From contig NZ_FWDP01000004.1 in assembly GCF_900169305.1 (NCBI RefSeq), positions 496,001 to 560,000 on the forward strand: a stretch of DNA of 64,000 nucleotides. The letters run 5' to 3'. The position numbers and the translations under genes were made by a program. The stretch comes from Marinilactibacillus piezotolerans (GTDB taxonomy: Bacteria; Bacillota; Bacilli; Lactobacillales; Carnobacteriaceae_A). Position 1 is the first letter of the stretch. Every line of letters begins with the position of its first letter. A model generated the notes under the pieces. That model had not been told where the DNA came from. It saw only the letters and a list, made by a program, of their open reading frames with translations, and ran no database searches. Of the stretch, positions 54,973-64,000 are shown piece after piece.

Positions 54973-55695
54973 CTAATCTTTGAACTCTTTCAGCCAGTCA
55001 TACATCGGTACAGGTTTTACTGACTGATTGTTTTGTGATTGATCTTGAAAGTCTGTTTTTTTCTGCCGATGTGACTGAGATTCTTTTTCAACTTGGTCTT
55101 TACTGCGAATATTTTTCTTTTCCCAGCTTAAAAGGATCCGGTCGATATATTTCAAACTATAAACCTGGCTTAAGACAGCTTCTCTCAAAGCCATTTGAAT
55201 CAACTCTGGTTTATACTGATCATCATCGATCCACATATTCAGTGTCTGAATCTCTATTGGAGACAGCGGACGACCAAATTCTGTTTCAAAGAGCTGATAC
55301 AACTCTTTGCTTTGAATTTCAGTATTTTCTTTCTCTTGTTCACGCTCATTCTGTTTCAAACACAATAACACTTTTTCCCAAAGCAGTTCAAAGGAGAATT
55401 CATCTTTTGATTTACCGTCATCGCCAGTTTTCGTCTCAATCGTCAAAACATTTTTGTTGATCAAATGATGAACTTGTTTAAAGGCATCTTCTTTTGAAAT
55501 TCTCATTCGTTCAGCGATAATATGAATATTTGAAAATCCTTCTCCCTGATCAGCAAAAGACTTCAACTGAATCAGAAATACCAGATCATCATTCGTCAAA
55601 CCCAGCTGTTTATAAGTTTGTAGTAAAAGGGTTGAGATCGTTACGTTTCCCGACTTTAACCATTCTTTGAATAACGCTTCGTTCAACGTTTTCAC
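54973..55695 (-). CDS. dnaD: DNA replication initiation protein DnaD
   Basis: 240 residues. N-terminal winged-helix oligomerisation domain (EALFKEWLKSGNVTISTLLL, KQLGLTNDDLVFLIQL, RMRISKEDAFKQVHHLINKN). The C-terminal DnaB_2-type domain has YQLFETEFGRPLSPIEIQTL and the ssDNA-binding YIDRILLSWEKKNI. It helps load the replicative helicase at origins and restart sites. The GTG at 55695 is almost inside the ribosome site; a TTG three codons later is better spaced. Upstream of nth in one operon. Confidence 0.93.
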   Translation of the reverse strand: MKTLNEALFKEWLKSGNVTISTLLLQTYKQLGLTNDDLVFLIQLKSFADQGEGFSNIHIIAERMRISKEDAFKQVHHLINKNVLTIETKTGDDGKSKDEFSFELLWEKVLLCLKQNEREQEKENTEIQSKELYQLFETEFGRPLSPIEIQTLNMWIDDDQYKPELIQMALREAVLSQVYSLKYIDRILLSWEKKNIRSKDQVEKESQSHRQKKTDFQDQSQNNQSVKPVPMYDWLKEFKD

Positions 55696-55735
55696 CCTTT
55701 CTATATAAATGGTTCAGTAATCAATCTGCAGCTGA

Positions 55736-57031
55736 CTATGGATAAATTCTGTTTAATAGACGCGGGAATGGAATAGCTTCACGAATATGTTCCGTTCCGG
55801 ACAGCCAAGTGATCGTTCTTTCCAGACCTAGTCCAAATCCTGAATGCGGCACACTACCATATTTACGTAAATCAAGATACCATTCGTAATCCTTCACTTC
55901 CAGATTGTGTTTTTTCAACTGCTCTTCTAAAGCTTCGTAGTCATCTTCACGCTGACTTCCGCCAATAATCTCGCCATATCCTTCAGGAGCAATCATATCC
56001 GCACATAAAACGACGTCATCACGATCTGGATGAGGCTTCATGTAAAATGGTTTGATCGCTTTAGGATAATTTAAAATAAATACTGGTTGGTCATACTGGT
56101 TAGCAATAAAGGTTTCTTCTGGAGAACCAAAGTCTTCTCCCCACTTAGTGTCAAAGTCGTTTTTCTGTAATAACTCAACAGCTTCGTCATAAGAAATACG
56201 CGGATAAGGCAAAGCTGTATATTTTTTCAATAGTTCTTTATCTCGTTCAAGAACATCTAGTGCCACATCACAATGATCTAAAACGTTTTGTACAAGATAG
56301 GCAACATAGGATTCCTGAACTTTTAAAGATTCTTCTTGATCCATAAACGCCATTTCAGGTTCGATCATCCAAAACTCTATCAAGTGTCGGCGAGTTTTAG
56401 ATTTTTCAGCTCTAAATGTTGGTCCAAAAGAAAATACTTTTCCTAAAGCCATAGCAGCTGCTTCCATATACAATTGTCCACTTTGAGAAAGATAAGCATC
56501 ATATTCAAAATATTGAGTATGGAATAACTCAGTAGTGTCCTCTGCTGCATTTCCAGTCAATATCGGCGGATCCACTTTAATAAATCCTTCTTTATTGAAG
56601 AACTCATAAGTAGCACGGATGACTTCATTTCGAATTTGCATAATAGCATGCTGTTTGGAAGAACGAAGCCATAGATGACGGTGATCCATCAAGAATTCTG
56701 TCCCATGTTCTTTTGGTGTAATTGGGTAATCTTTTGATTCACCAATCAATTCAATATCTTGAACATGAATTTCATAGCCGAATTTAGAACGTGTATCTTC
56801 TTGGATCGTTCCGGTGATCCATACAGAAGATTCCTGCGTTAAGTTTTTTGCTTGGTTGAATACACTTTCCTCTACATCGCTTTTTACAACGACTCCTTGA
56901 AAATAAGCTGATCCGTCACGCAGTTGTAAAAAGGCAATTTTACCGCTTGAACGTTTGTTAGAGATCCAAGCCCCCAGCTTGACTGTCTCCCCTACATATT
57001 TTGATGCTTCAATGATTCTGATGTTTTCCAC
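55736..57031 (-). CDS. asnS: Asparaginyl-tRNA synthetase
   Basis: 431 residues from a GTG with GAGGAG. An N-terminal OB fold ([20 protein letters not shown]) binds the anticodon. The class II core shows motif 2 in [20 protein letters not shown] and motif 3 in [15 protein letters not shown]. The spacing and WMIEPEMAF sequence mark AsnRS rather than AspRS. It charges tRNA-Asn directly. Upstream of dnaD and nth, as in other Bacilli. Confidence 0.96.
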   Translation of the reverse strand: MENIRIIEASKYVGETVKLGAWISNKRSSGKIAFLQLRDGSAYFQGVVVKSDVEESVFNQAKNLTQESSVWITGTIQEDTRSKFGYEIHVQDIELIGESKDYPITPKEHGTEFLMDHRHLWLRSSKQHAIMQIRNEVIRATYEFFNKEGFIKVDPPILTGNAAEDTTELFHTQYFEYDAYLSQSGQLYMEAAAMALGKVFSFGPTFRAEKSKTRRHLIEFWMIEPEMAFMDQEESLKVQESYVAYLVQNVLDHCDVALDVLERDKELLKKYTALPYPRISYDEAVELLQKNDFDTKWGEDFGSPEETFIANQYDQPVFILNYPKAIKPFYMKPHPDRDDVVLCADMIAPEGYGEIIGGSQREDDYEALEEQLKKHNLEVKDYEWYLDLRKYGSVPHSGFGLGLERTITWLSGTEHIREAIPFPRLLNRIYP

Positions 57032-57081
57032 TATTCGTTCTCCTCATCTACATTTTCTAAGTTTATATAATGTTTGACCTG

Positions 57082-57555
57082 CTATATATTATCGATGGTT
57101 CTGATCCATTCGCCAGTTTCTAAAGAAAGAACATAATACCCCAAGCGTCCATTTTCATTCCGATAACTGACTTCCCAGATTGGTTCATCATTGTGCATCC
57201 CTATTCTGGCTTCAAGGATCTTGTCGGGATTACGTGCTTCTCTTGTCAGCTGGACAGCCTCTTGCTTAGATAAAAGTCCCTCGGCAGGCAAAGTGGTGAC
57301 TTCACCAGTTCCTTGGTTAATCAAAGCAACTAAGGTTTCTTCTTGTTCAGACTTTCCGATAACAGTAAAGTAGGTTTCATTTCCGTTATACCAATAAAAT
57401 TCAGTCGGCTCGACGATAGGTGTTTCCTCTAAAGCATATGCGTAAGACTGTTCTTGTGACTCGTTGTATATGCCAATTGATCTTCTATACAACAAAATTG
57501 AGCCCAATATTATCATTACTAGGAAAACAGCCAGTCCTATAAAAAATTTTTTCAA
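57082..57555 (-). CDS. ypmB: YpmB-like membrane protein (DUF5590/PepSY)
   Basis: 157 residues from a TTG with GAGGAA. One N-terminal membrane helix (FIGLAVFLVMIILGSILLYR), then an extracytoplasmic part with EFYWYNGNETYFTVIGKS and a PepSY-like end (EARIGMHNDEPIWEVSYRNE). YpmB of B. subtilis stands at the same place between dinG and asnS; PepSY units are thought to modulate peptidases. Function unproven. Confidence 0.85.
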   Translation of the reverse strand: MKKFFIGLAVFLVMIILGSILLYRRSIGIYNESQEQSYAYALEETPIVEPTEFYWYNGNETYFTVIGKSEQEETLVALINQGTGEVTTLPAEGLLSKQEAVQLTREARNPDKILEARIGMHNDEPIWEVSYRNENGRLGYYVLSLETGEWIRTIDNI

Positions 57556-57629
57556 TGGTTTTTCCTCGCAGTCTTCAATTTCACCTATCTCAGTATAGCA
57601 AATAAAAGAATAGAAATAAATATCCGCTG

Positions 57630-60443
57630 CTATTTCGTTGTAAAGTCAGTTTCACTCAAGAAGTTTTTCATTTCATGTGTAAGCTCTTCAATCTCTCGCC
57701 GTTCGATCGGTACATTGTCTGGAAGTATCTGTTTAAATACTGAAGCATAACTAGATTCAATAAAACGAGGATCTAAAACAATAAAGACCCCTTTATCCTG
57801 ATTTGAGCGAATCAATCTGCCAAATCCCTGTTTCATTCTTAGTACCGCTCTGGGCAAAGTATCTTCTACAAACGGGTTTTGTCGAGCCGCTGTCATTTCC
57901 ATATGCCGCCTTTTTACGGAAGGAAGTTCTGGAGAATCAAATGGCAAGCGAGTTACGATGACAACTTTTAATGCATCTCCGGGCAAATCGATTCCTTCCC
58001 AGAAGGTATCAGCTCCCAGCAGCACAGCGCTTGTGTTCTTCTTGAATTGCTTCAATAATTTCGATTTTGTCCCAGAAACGTTTTGAGCTAACACTAGTTT
58101 TTCTTTCATGGAAGGATGCTTCTGCACGACTCGATAGACGCGCTGCAAAGTATCCATTGAACGAAAAAGGATCAGCGTATTAGCAGATACTCCTGCGGTT
58201 AGCGAAACAACAGCATCAGCCAGATACTCAACGTAGGCTTCTGTTGCAGCAGACTGGATGTCCACCAGTGTGTTCGGTGCATAGACTCTGACTTGATTTG
58301 GATAATCAAATGTCGTCTCTAAACTAAGCAGCTCTAAATGTTCTAGTTGAAGCTGGTTTTGGAAAAAATCGATAGACTGATTATAAGAAAGCGTACTGCT
58401 GGTAAACAATGTATGCGTCCACTGTTTAAGGAGTTCTAATATCTGCTTTTTGACCGAAGAACTGGATCTGTTAAACCTCAACGTCCCTGACGGATTTTTT
58501 GAAAAGTAACTGACCCAGGCATAATCTTTAGATTCCTGCTGTGAGAAAACTTGTTTCAACAACAGCGCACGTTCTGCGAGTTCCGCCAGTAAATCATTGA
58601 ACTGCAAAAGATTATAACGCTCAATACTGGTAAGCCTTTTGTCATCCTTTAAACCTGCTTCTATAATATGATTCCCAATATAGATCACTTCAAAAACCAG
58701 CCGTGTTAGTTCTTTTAATGTCCTTTTTGCGGCCAATGGCAATTGAGATAATTCAATAGGAACTTCTTTCCACTTCATGACTCTGGTCAGATCGGCTTCT
58801 CTAATTGAAAGTTCCATCAGCCATTGTTCAATAAATTCCTGCCATTCTGATTCAAAAACTTGTTTATTGGATTCAACTGCTTCTAATTGATAGGACTTAA
58901 TGATCGACCTATCTGCCAAATGATGAAGCGTCTCGATAATAGAAGCTTCTTTCTCGATCGTCCCAAACTGCTTAAATATTGCTGAAAATGCTTGAAAACT
59001 GATGGAGTCGGTTGAAGCATCCTGGATAATATCTGGGAAAAAATGCGCTTCATCAACGACAACCTTACTTGCATGAGCAAAAACCGGTTGATCTTTTTTT
59101 AGATCATGAACTAAATAAGCATGATTCGTGACTAATATAGCAGCTTCGTTAATTTGTTTTTCCAGTCTTGTGTAAAAATCAAACGGCCGCCATTGATCAA
59201 TTGTCCGAACTGGTAAGTCGGTTAACCCAGTGCGAATTTCAGACCAAAAATCGTGACTACTGTTTCCGCCGATCCCCAACTCGTCTAGATCTCCTGTTTG
59301 TGTTTCAGTCAACCAGACTAAGATTCGCATACTGAACAGAGCTTCTATATCATCAGTACTGATATTAGAGAGCTTTTGATGGAATTGAGCTAATGATAGA
59401 TAATGCTGTTTTCCTTTGATGGATACTGCATTTATCTCAAATGGGACTAGTTTAGCCAATTTATCTAAAGTTTCTTCTATAATCTGTCTTTGCAGTACTG
59501 TCGTTTTTGTACTGATAACGACTGGGTCTTCTGGTTTTGCCAAGAAAATCAAAGGCAGCAAATAGCCAAATGATTTTCCGGATCCAGGTGGAGCCTCAAT
59601 AGCTAGACCTTTTTCGGGTAAATTATCTTTAAAATACTGATAAACAGCATCCATCATTGTTTCTTGTGTCGTTCTAACTAAGTAATGATCATTCAAAAGC
59701 ATCTGCTTTTCCTTAGAGTCTTCAGGATAGGTGACAGACCCCTTTTCAGAAACTTTTGATCGCACTTCTGGATTCTTCAAAGCAATTCCTTCTACAATTA
59801 TCAGCGACTCATCTAAATCGGTTGGATTCATTTTCATATCCTCTAAAGCATGTTGAAAGAATAGATAGGTTTCAGCAATACAATAATCAGAAAGTTTTGT
59901 TAATGTCTCAACCGTAGTCAATGGCAGAGTGTGCAGTTTATCATCCAGCTGGTTCAGTAAAAATGCAGTAGCTTCAGCATCAAAAAGCGCATTATGCGGT
60001 CTATCCAAGTCATATCCCAGCCATTCCGCAATATCCTGCAATGCAAAACTGTTCGCAGAAGGAAAAAGGACTTGTGACAATTCCACTGTATCAATAGCAG
60101 GAATCGTCAATTTAGGAAGACCGACTCTTGCAAATTCCTCATTCAAAAACTGAAAATCAAAGCCCACATTATGGGCAACAAATATCGTATCTTCCAGCAT
60201 AGAATGAAACAAAGGTGCCAGATCCTCAAAAAGAGGTGCACCATGCAAGTCACTTGGAGAGATCCCAGTCAATTCTTGTATTCTCTTAGGTAATCCTTTT
60301 AAAGGATTCACAAATGTATCAAAAGATTCTAAAATTTTCCCGTTTTCTAGTAAAATACAGGCAAATTGTATCATCCGGTCAGTTCCGATACTGCCGCCTG
60401 TCGACTCAATGTCTACAATGGCATAAACTTGATCTTTTTTCAT
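57630..60443 (-). CDS. dinG: DinG-type 3'-5' exonuclease/helicase-like protein
   Basis: 937 residues. An N-terminal DEDDh exonuclease domain (about 5-170): AIVDIESTGGSIGTDRMIQF, FVAHNVGFDFQFLNEEF and HNALFDAEATAFLL. A superfamily 2 helicase part follows: Walker A in IEAPPGSGKSFGYLLP near 287, VVDEAHFFPD (DEAH-type II), and GADTFWEGIDLPGDALK with RLIRSNQDKGVFIVLDPRF (VI). The four-Cys cluster of Gram-negative DinG is not evident. In S. aureus the equivalent protein is mainly a 3'-5' exonuclease; role probably DNA repair or cleanup. Confidence 0.93.
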   Translation of the reverse strand: MKKDQVYAIVDIESTGGSIGTDRMIQFACILLENGKILESFDTFVNPLKGLPKRIQELTGISPSDLHGAPLFEDLAPLFHSMLEDTIFVAHNVGFDFQFLNEEFARVGLPKLTIPAIDTVELSQVLFPSANSFALQDIAEWLGYDLDRPHNALFDAEATAFLLNQLDDKLHTLPLTTVETLTKLSDYCIAETYLFFQHALEDMKMNPTDLDESLIIVEGIALKNPEVRSKVSEKGSVTYPEDSKEKQMLLNDHYLVRTTQETMMDAVYQYFKDNLPEKGLAIEAPPGSGKSFGYLLPLIFLAKPEDPVVISTKTTVLQRQIIEETLDKLAKLVPFEINAVSIKGKQHYLSLAQFHQKLSNISTDDIEALFSMRILVWLTETQTGDLDELGIGGNSSHDFWSEIRTGLTDLPVRTIDQWRPFDFYTRLEKQINEAAILVTNHAYLVHDLKKDQPVFAHASKVVVDEAHFFPDIIQDASTDSISFQAFSAIFKQFGTIEKEASIIETLHHLADRSIIKSYQLEAVESNKQVFESEWQEFIEQWLMELSIREADLTRVMKWKEVPIELSQLPLAAKRTLKELTRLVFEVIYIGNHIIEAGLKDDKRLTSIERYNLLQFNDLLAELAERALLLKQVFSQQESKDYAWVSYFSKNPSGTLRFNRSSSSVKKQILELLKQWTHTLFTSSTLSYNQSIDFFQNQLQLEHLELLSLETTFDYPNQVRVYAPNTLVDIQSAATEAYVEYLADAVVSLTAGVSANTLILFRSMDTLQRVYRVVQKHPSMKEKLVLAQNVSGTKSKLLKQFKKNTSAVLLGADTFWEGIDLPGDALKVVIVTRLPFDSPELPSVKRRHMEMTAARQNPFVEDTLPRAVLRMKQGFGRLIRSNQDKGVFIVLDPRFIESSYASVFKQILPDNVPIERREIEELTHEMKNFLSETDFTTK

Positions 60444-60479
60444 AATAACCTCCTCTCTATAGATATAGGCATTTTTACT

Positions 60480-61688
60480 TTACTCATTGATTAACTGATG
60501 TTCCTTTATCCAAGTAATAATAGCTTTCTGGTCATTTTCTAACTGTTCATATACGACCGCTTTTTCTATTTGATCCAGTACATCACCTAACCATTTACCC
60601 GGCTTCTTATCCGATAGCTTCATCAGTTCATTCCCCGTTAAAGCCAAGTCTTTTTTTGAATAAATCGGCAACTGCTCATAAACTTCCTTTACCTGATTGA
60701 TATCTGAAGCATAACCTAAAATATTTAGTATCTTTTCTGTTTCAATAGAAAGTTCTTTACCGACTGTATAAACTGTCCATTTTTCGATCTCCTGTTCAGT
60801 TCTTTGACGAACGGTTTCATTAACAGTTAAGATTTCCTGGATCAGCTTGTTAGACAGCTTCCAAGATCGTAGAAACGTACGAGCTTCTGATAGCGGTACA
60901 CGAGCCAGCAGCAGACAGGTACTCCACACTTGCCGTTCAGTTTCAAAGGGTTCATCTAATGATGCTATCTGTTCCAAAGCAGCTTTATCCATACCAGGAC
61001 AGTATTTGTATAATCCTGTCTTTATGAAATGCTTGAGTCCTTTATAGCGATAGTTTCCAAGCATCATTTTGATAAATTCGATCTGGATTCGTTCAATTGC
61101 AATATGCTGCAGCAGCGGAGCATGATTTTTTAGAGCTTCAGTTGTTTTTTCTTCTATTGAGAAGCCGAGCTGTGAAGCAAATCTGGCAGCTCGCATCATT
61201 CGAAGTGCATCTTCTTGGAATCGCTCATCCGCCGTGCCGACTGCTTTGATCAGCCGATTTTCAAGATCTTCTTGACCTTTGAAATAGTCATGGATGTCAC
61301 CATTCCGACTTAAAGCAAGAGCGTTGATAGTAAAATCTCTTCTCTTTAAATCTTCTTTTAATGAGCGCACAAAAGTAACCGAATCTGGACGTCTGAAATC
61401 TTGATACGCAGATTCGGTCCTGAATGTAGTGATTTCGTAAGACTGTCCGTCTAAAAGCACCATGACTGTGCCATGTTCGATTCCTACATCGATTGTCTTT
61501 GGAAAAATTTCTTTCACTTCACTGGGAAAGGCGCTAGTTGCAATATCCACGTCATTGACTGCTTTGCCAAGCAGAACATCTCGCACACTTCCGCCTACAA
61601 AGTAAGCCTCGTATCCAGCAGCGATCAGCTTATCTAAAACGGGAGCAGCAGCTTGGAATGGTTTATTTAAAAGTATCTTGTTTTCCAT
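60480..61688 (-). CDS. cca: CCA-adding tRNA nucleotidyltransferase
   Basis: 402 residues from the ATG at 61688; a GTG six codons earlier is possible and neither has a strong ribosome site. It adds or repairs the 3' CCA of tRNA. Class II nucleotidyltransferase: AYFVGGSVRDVLLGKAVNDV, DIATSAFP (metal Asp pair), RRDFTINALALSRNGDIHDY and the ERxxxE-like ALRMMRAARFASQLGF and HIAIERIQIEFIKMM. Gene order MazG-cca-dinG follows the Bacillus pattern, but birA and the bshA genes are missing here. Confidence 0.94.
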   Translation of the reverse strand: MENKILLNKPFQAAAPVLDKLIAAGYEAYFVGGSVRDVLLGKAVNDVDIATSAFPSEVKEIFPKTIDVGIEHGTVMVLLDGQSYEITTFRTESAYQDFRRPDSVTFVRSLKEDLKRRDFTINALALSRNGDIHDYFKGQEDLENRLIKAVGTADERFQEDALRMMRAARFASQLGFSIEEKTTEALKNHAPLLQHIAIERIQIEFIKMMLGNYRYKGLKHFIKTGLYKYCPGMDKAALEQIASLDEPFETERQVWSTCLLLARVPLSEARTFLRSWKLSNKLIQEILTVNETVRQRTEQEIEKWTVYTVGKELSIETEKILNILGYASDINQVKEVYEQLPIYSKKDLALTGNELMKLSDKKPGKWLGDVLDQIEKAVVYEQLENDQKAIITWIKEHQLINE

Positions 61689-61764
61689 GGTTGATAGGCA
61701 GCGCACAGCTGATTGTTGAGCGTGTCTTACCTGTTCTCTCCTTTTTTAACACCTAAAGCTCGTC

Positions 61765-62085
61765 TCATTCTTTTCGTTCGAATCGATCTCGATCTCTAGT
61801 GTTGAATTTCTCCATAACGATTGAAAAAGCTTCGGACAAATCGATGTCCAGTGAATTGGCCAGGCTGATGATGACAAATAGAACATCTCCTAATTCTTCT
61901 TCAACGGCTTTTTCGCCTTCTTCTTTTTTCTTCGGCTTTTCACCGTGATGATGATTAATTTCCCGTGCGAGCTCTCCGACTTCTTCGGTCAATCTAGCCA
62001 TCTGTCCTAGCGGTGAGAAATAACCAGTTTTGAATTGGGAAATGTAATCGTCGACCGACCGCTGCATCTCTTTCATATCTGTCAT
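61765..62085 (-). CDS. MazG-like nucleotide pyrophosphohydrolase
   Basis: 106 residues from the ATG at 62085, nine bases after GTGAGG. All-alpha NTP pyrophosphatase: ARLTEEVGELAREINHHHGE (ExxE) and EELGDVLFVIISLANSLDID (ExxD) carry the magnesium ligands. It would hydrolyse non-canonical nucleoside triphosphates. Size and position match YpjD of B. subtilis. A run of His and Lys between the two metal helices is a small peculiarity. Confidence 0.88.
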   Translation of the reverse strand: MTDMKEMQRSVDDYISQFKTGYFSPLGQMARLTEEVGELAREINHHHGEKPKKKEEGEKAVEEELGDVLFVIISLANSLDIDLSEAFSIVMEKFNTRDRDRFERKE

Positions 62086-62113
62086 AGTTGTATGCCTCAC
62101 TTCAAATTATGTA

Positions 62114-62163
62114 AAAAAAGCAAGAGTGACAGAGTACATCACGAGTGTTGTACTCTGACTCTC
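62114..62163 (-). terminator. Terminator after ypiB
   Basis: Long stem on the minus strand (GAGAGT, CAGAGTACA and complements with two mismatches), then TTTTTTT, 31 bases after the ypiB stop. Confidence 0.8.
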
Positions 62164-62193
62164 CAACTCCAATTATTGTACTTATTATTGTGC

Positions 62194-62763
62194 TTAAGAG
62201 TGCGGCAAACCGTCACTCAATTGGTCTTCAAGTGCTTTCAGTTCGTTTGTTAATTCAAAGAAACGGACTTTATTGTCCGCTTCCAAAGCTTCATCAATTT
62301 CTCTGGTGACTTCATTCTTTCTTTCCTGAAGTTGGAACTGATCAATCGCCGTGTTCACTTCCTGGCTTAACTCCTGAGAAATAGAATCATTCCAGCTCGC
62401 AAATGGATTATCTTCTAAAACAGATACGTATTCTGAAGACATCCAAGCATCAGAAAATATGAGCTCTATATATAAATCAGTATGCCAATTCAGCCGAACC
62501 TCATGGAAAGCTTGTTCGGGATTGTCAAAAGCGTGTCCATCTTTATAAAATTTGAACGCTTCAGTATCTGTTCCAACCGCTGACATCCGAATACCTCTTG
62601 GAGTTTTCTCTACACTTTCAACAAACTTGGCTTTATTCAAAACAATATCATGATTCAGCAGATAATTTAAAATCCACATGGATTCTCGACGTTTCATCTG
62701 GTATCGTTGCAGAAACCATTTCAGAAACTGCTTTTTCTCTTTCAACTGCACTCGATCGTTCAT
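62194..62763 (-). CDS. ypiB: YpiB/UPF0302 family protein
   Basis: 189 residues, no membrane segment. Family marks: KKQFLKWFLQRYQMKRRESM, WILNYLLNHDIVLNKAKFVE and a C-terminal coiled tail (IDEALEADNKVRFFELTNEL). Pairs with the TPR gene ypiA as in B. subtilis, with 67 bases between. Function not established; no enzymatic motif seen. Confidence 0.85.
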   Translation of the reverse strand: MNDRVQLKEKKQFLKWFLQRYQMKRRESMWILNYLLNHDIVLNKAKFVESVEKTPRGIRMSAVGTDTEAFKFYKDGHAFDNPEQAFHEVRLNWHTDLYIELIFSDAWMSSEYVSVLEDNPFASWNDSISQELSQEVNTAIDQFQLQERKNEVTREIDEALEADNKVRFFELTNELKALEDQLSDGLPHS

Positions 62764-62830
62764 CTGAGATCCCTCCTCAAGTAAAGTCTCCTATAAAATC
62801 AAGTACCCCTCTATATGATTATAACAAAAA

Positions 62831-64000
62831 TCACTCGAAATCTAAGTCTTCATTGTTTAAAATTTCTTGAATTTCCAAATCATCGTTTCGAATCTCAAGA
62901 TATTGTCTGCCGATTTGTCTTGAAGCTTCTAACTGACCTTCTTCTCTTAAAAAGAAAAAATACTGTTTCAAGAACTCTGGATTAGTGTCAAAATACGGAT
63001 AAGCTTTTTGATAAGCTTTACCAGCTGCATCAAATTCTTCTAATTCGTTTTGAGCAATGGCCAGATTCCAGTAAAATTGAGGATCTGCATCCAATTCTGT
63101 TAATGCTTGCTGTATCCAATCAACCGTTTCTTCATAGCGTTCTTGATACAACAAGAAGTTTGTATACTGCAATGATATGGTTTCATTCTCCGGATCCAAT
63201 GCTAACGCGCTTTGGTAATACGATTCAGCTTTGTCTTCCTGTTCTCTTTTGATTTCTACTTCTGCTCCAATCAGATAAAGCTGATAATTGGTCTTATCCT
63301 GAAGCAGTCCTTCTTCCACAACTTCTGCTGCTTTTTCCAATTGATTTTCTTCGTCCAGTCCTTTAGCAAGGTATGGATAAACCGAAGTATACGAATGGTC
63401 CATTTCTTTTACTTTAAAGAAGCTTTCATTTGACCGCTGAAACTCTTTTTTCTGAAAGTAAGTGAATCCCAATTGGAATAATGTATCGACCTGATCGTCC
63501 ACTTCTACCGCTTCTTCTAAATAGCCAATTGCATTTTCCCAGTCACCGAGGGCACTATAAGCACTGCCTAGTCGAGTGACTAAGTGGATACCTGCCATTG
63601 TTTCTTCGCCATTCGTAAGCAGCTCCTCGTATTCACGTATCGCTTGAGCATACTTCCCCATTGTAAAGTGTAATTCAGCTAAGGCAAATAATATGACTGG
63701 TTCCTTTTCTAATATTGATTGTGCTTCTAACAACTTCTGTTCTGAGACTTCCGGCAGGTCCAGCGTTTGATAATAATCAGCTGACACCAGCAGTGCCTGC
63801 GGATATACAGGACTATCTTTCTGGATGGCTTGCAGCCAGTCGATTGCTTCAAGCTCATTCCCTTCTTCTATTGCGATTTCCGCCATATTCACTCTTATCT
63901 CGTCGTCATCCGTCTGACTTAATAAATAAGTTAATACTTTTTTGGTCTCTTCATGAAACCCTAACTGGTAAAGCGTGTCGCTTAATTGATAAAGATCGTC
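62831..64000 (-). CDS. ypiA: TPR-repeat protein, YpiA-like (cut by window edge)
   Basis: The frame stays open from the stop at 62831 to base 64000 (389 residues seen); the true start lies beyond the window, and the GTG near 63892 is internal because TPR sequence (YQLSDTLYQLGFHEETKKVL) continues upstream. At least nine tetratricopeptide units are visible, for example LFALAELHFTMGKYAQAIRE, YSALGDWENAIGYLEEAVEV and FYWNLAIAQNELEEFDAAGK. TPR solenoids bind partner proteins; the partner is unknown. Matches the B. subtilis ypiA-ypiB order. Confidence 0.88.
   Translation of the reverse strand, partial: DDLYQLSDTLYQLGFHEETKKVLTYLLSQTDDDEIRVNMAEIAIEEGNELEAIDWLQAIQKDSPVYPQALLVSADYYQTLDLPEVSEQKLLEAQSILEKEPVILFALAELHFTMGKYAQAIREYEELLTNGEETMAGIHLVTRLGSAYSALGDWENAIGYLEEAVEVDDQVDTLFQLGFTYFQKKEFQRSNESFFKVKEMDHSYTSVYPYLAKGLDEENQLEKAAEVVEEGLLQDKTNYQLYLIGAEVEIKREQEDKAESYYQSALALDPENETISLQYTNFLLYQERYEETVDWIQQALTELDADPQFYWNLAIAQNELEEFDAAGKAYQKAYPYFDTNPEFLKQYFFFLREEGQLEASRQIGRQYLEIRNDDLEIQEILNNEDLDFE

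Overview
The window reads as chromosome of a low-GC Gram-positive bacterium of the Bacilli, most likely a Lactobacillales member of the Carnobacteriaceae type (Alkalibacterium/Marinilactibacillus-like). This placement is inference. It rests on strong AGGAGG-type ribosome binding sites, frequent TTG/GTG starts, a Bacillus-like core order at the right end (ypiA, ypiB, MazG-type gene, cca, dinG, ypmB, aminotransferase, asnS, dnaD, nth), lactic-acid-bacterium maltose genes (MalT-type PTS, maltose phosphorylase, pgmB) and very acidic secreted proteins. Nearly every gene lies on the minus strand.

Layout. 1-5.7 kb: partial MFS exporter, rhodanese-like protein, lipoprotein, glucokinase, rhomboid protease, three small or membrane proteins and rpmG. 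5.70-35.91 kb: a maltose/maltodextrin island, richer in G+C in the lines I counted, bounded by matching 17-bp inverted repeats and by two complementary pieces of one IS1182-family element. 35.9-43.2 kb: class B penicillin-binding protein, sodA, DUF1189 protein, cshB helicase, zwf. 43.2-54.1 kb: SDR, argR/argS, trmL, queG, rlmA, DUF2188 protein, arcA, YtxH-like protein, aminotransferase. 54.2-64 kb: DNA/RNA core genes to a TPR protein cut by the window edge.

The island is a near-complete pathway. A secreted amylopullulanase (two GH13 catalytic domains, four CBM41-like modules) would cut starch and pullulan. Products enter by MalEFG (no ATPase gene here) or a maltose PTS. Inside, a GH13_20-type enzyme, three GH13_31 glucosidases, maltose phosphorylase and beta-phosphoglucomutase would deliver glucose and glucose phosphates, with glucokinase encoded just outside. 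A LacI-type regulator and a repeated 14-bp palindrome (TGTTAYCGGTAWCA) set exactly 12 nt upstream of three -35 boxes suggest shared control, possibly activation; cre-like sites suggest CcpA control. Three genes at the island edges or inside are damaged: a kinase cut at its C-terminus, a GH42 beta-galactosidase fused in frame to a transposase N-terminus, and an alpha-glucosidase whose start codon appears mutated to ATA.

The most unusual signal is non-coding. Four intergenic gaps (about 14.2, 26.8, 31.6 and 44.4 kb) carry tandem arrays whose sequences are unrelated to each other but which share a 51-52 bp period, an inverted word in each unit, and a position between co-oriented transcription units. 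One array shows compensatory changes in the stem; another shows a 104-bp two-unit higher-order repeat. I do not recognise this as a described element.
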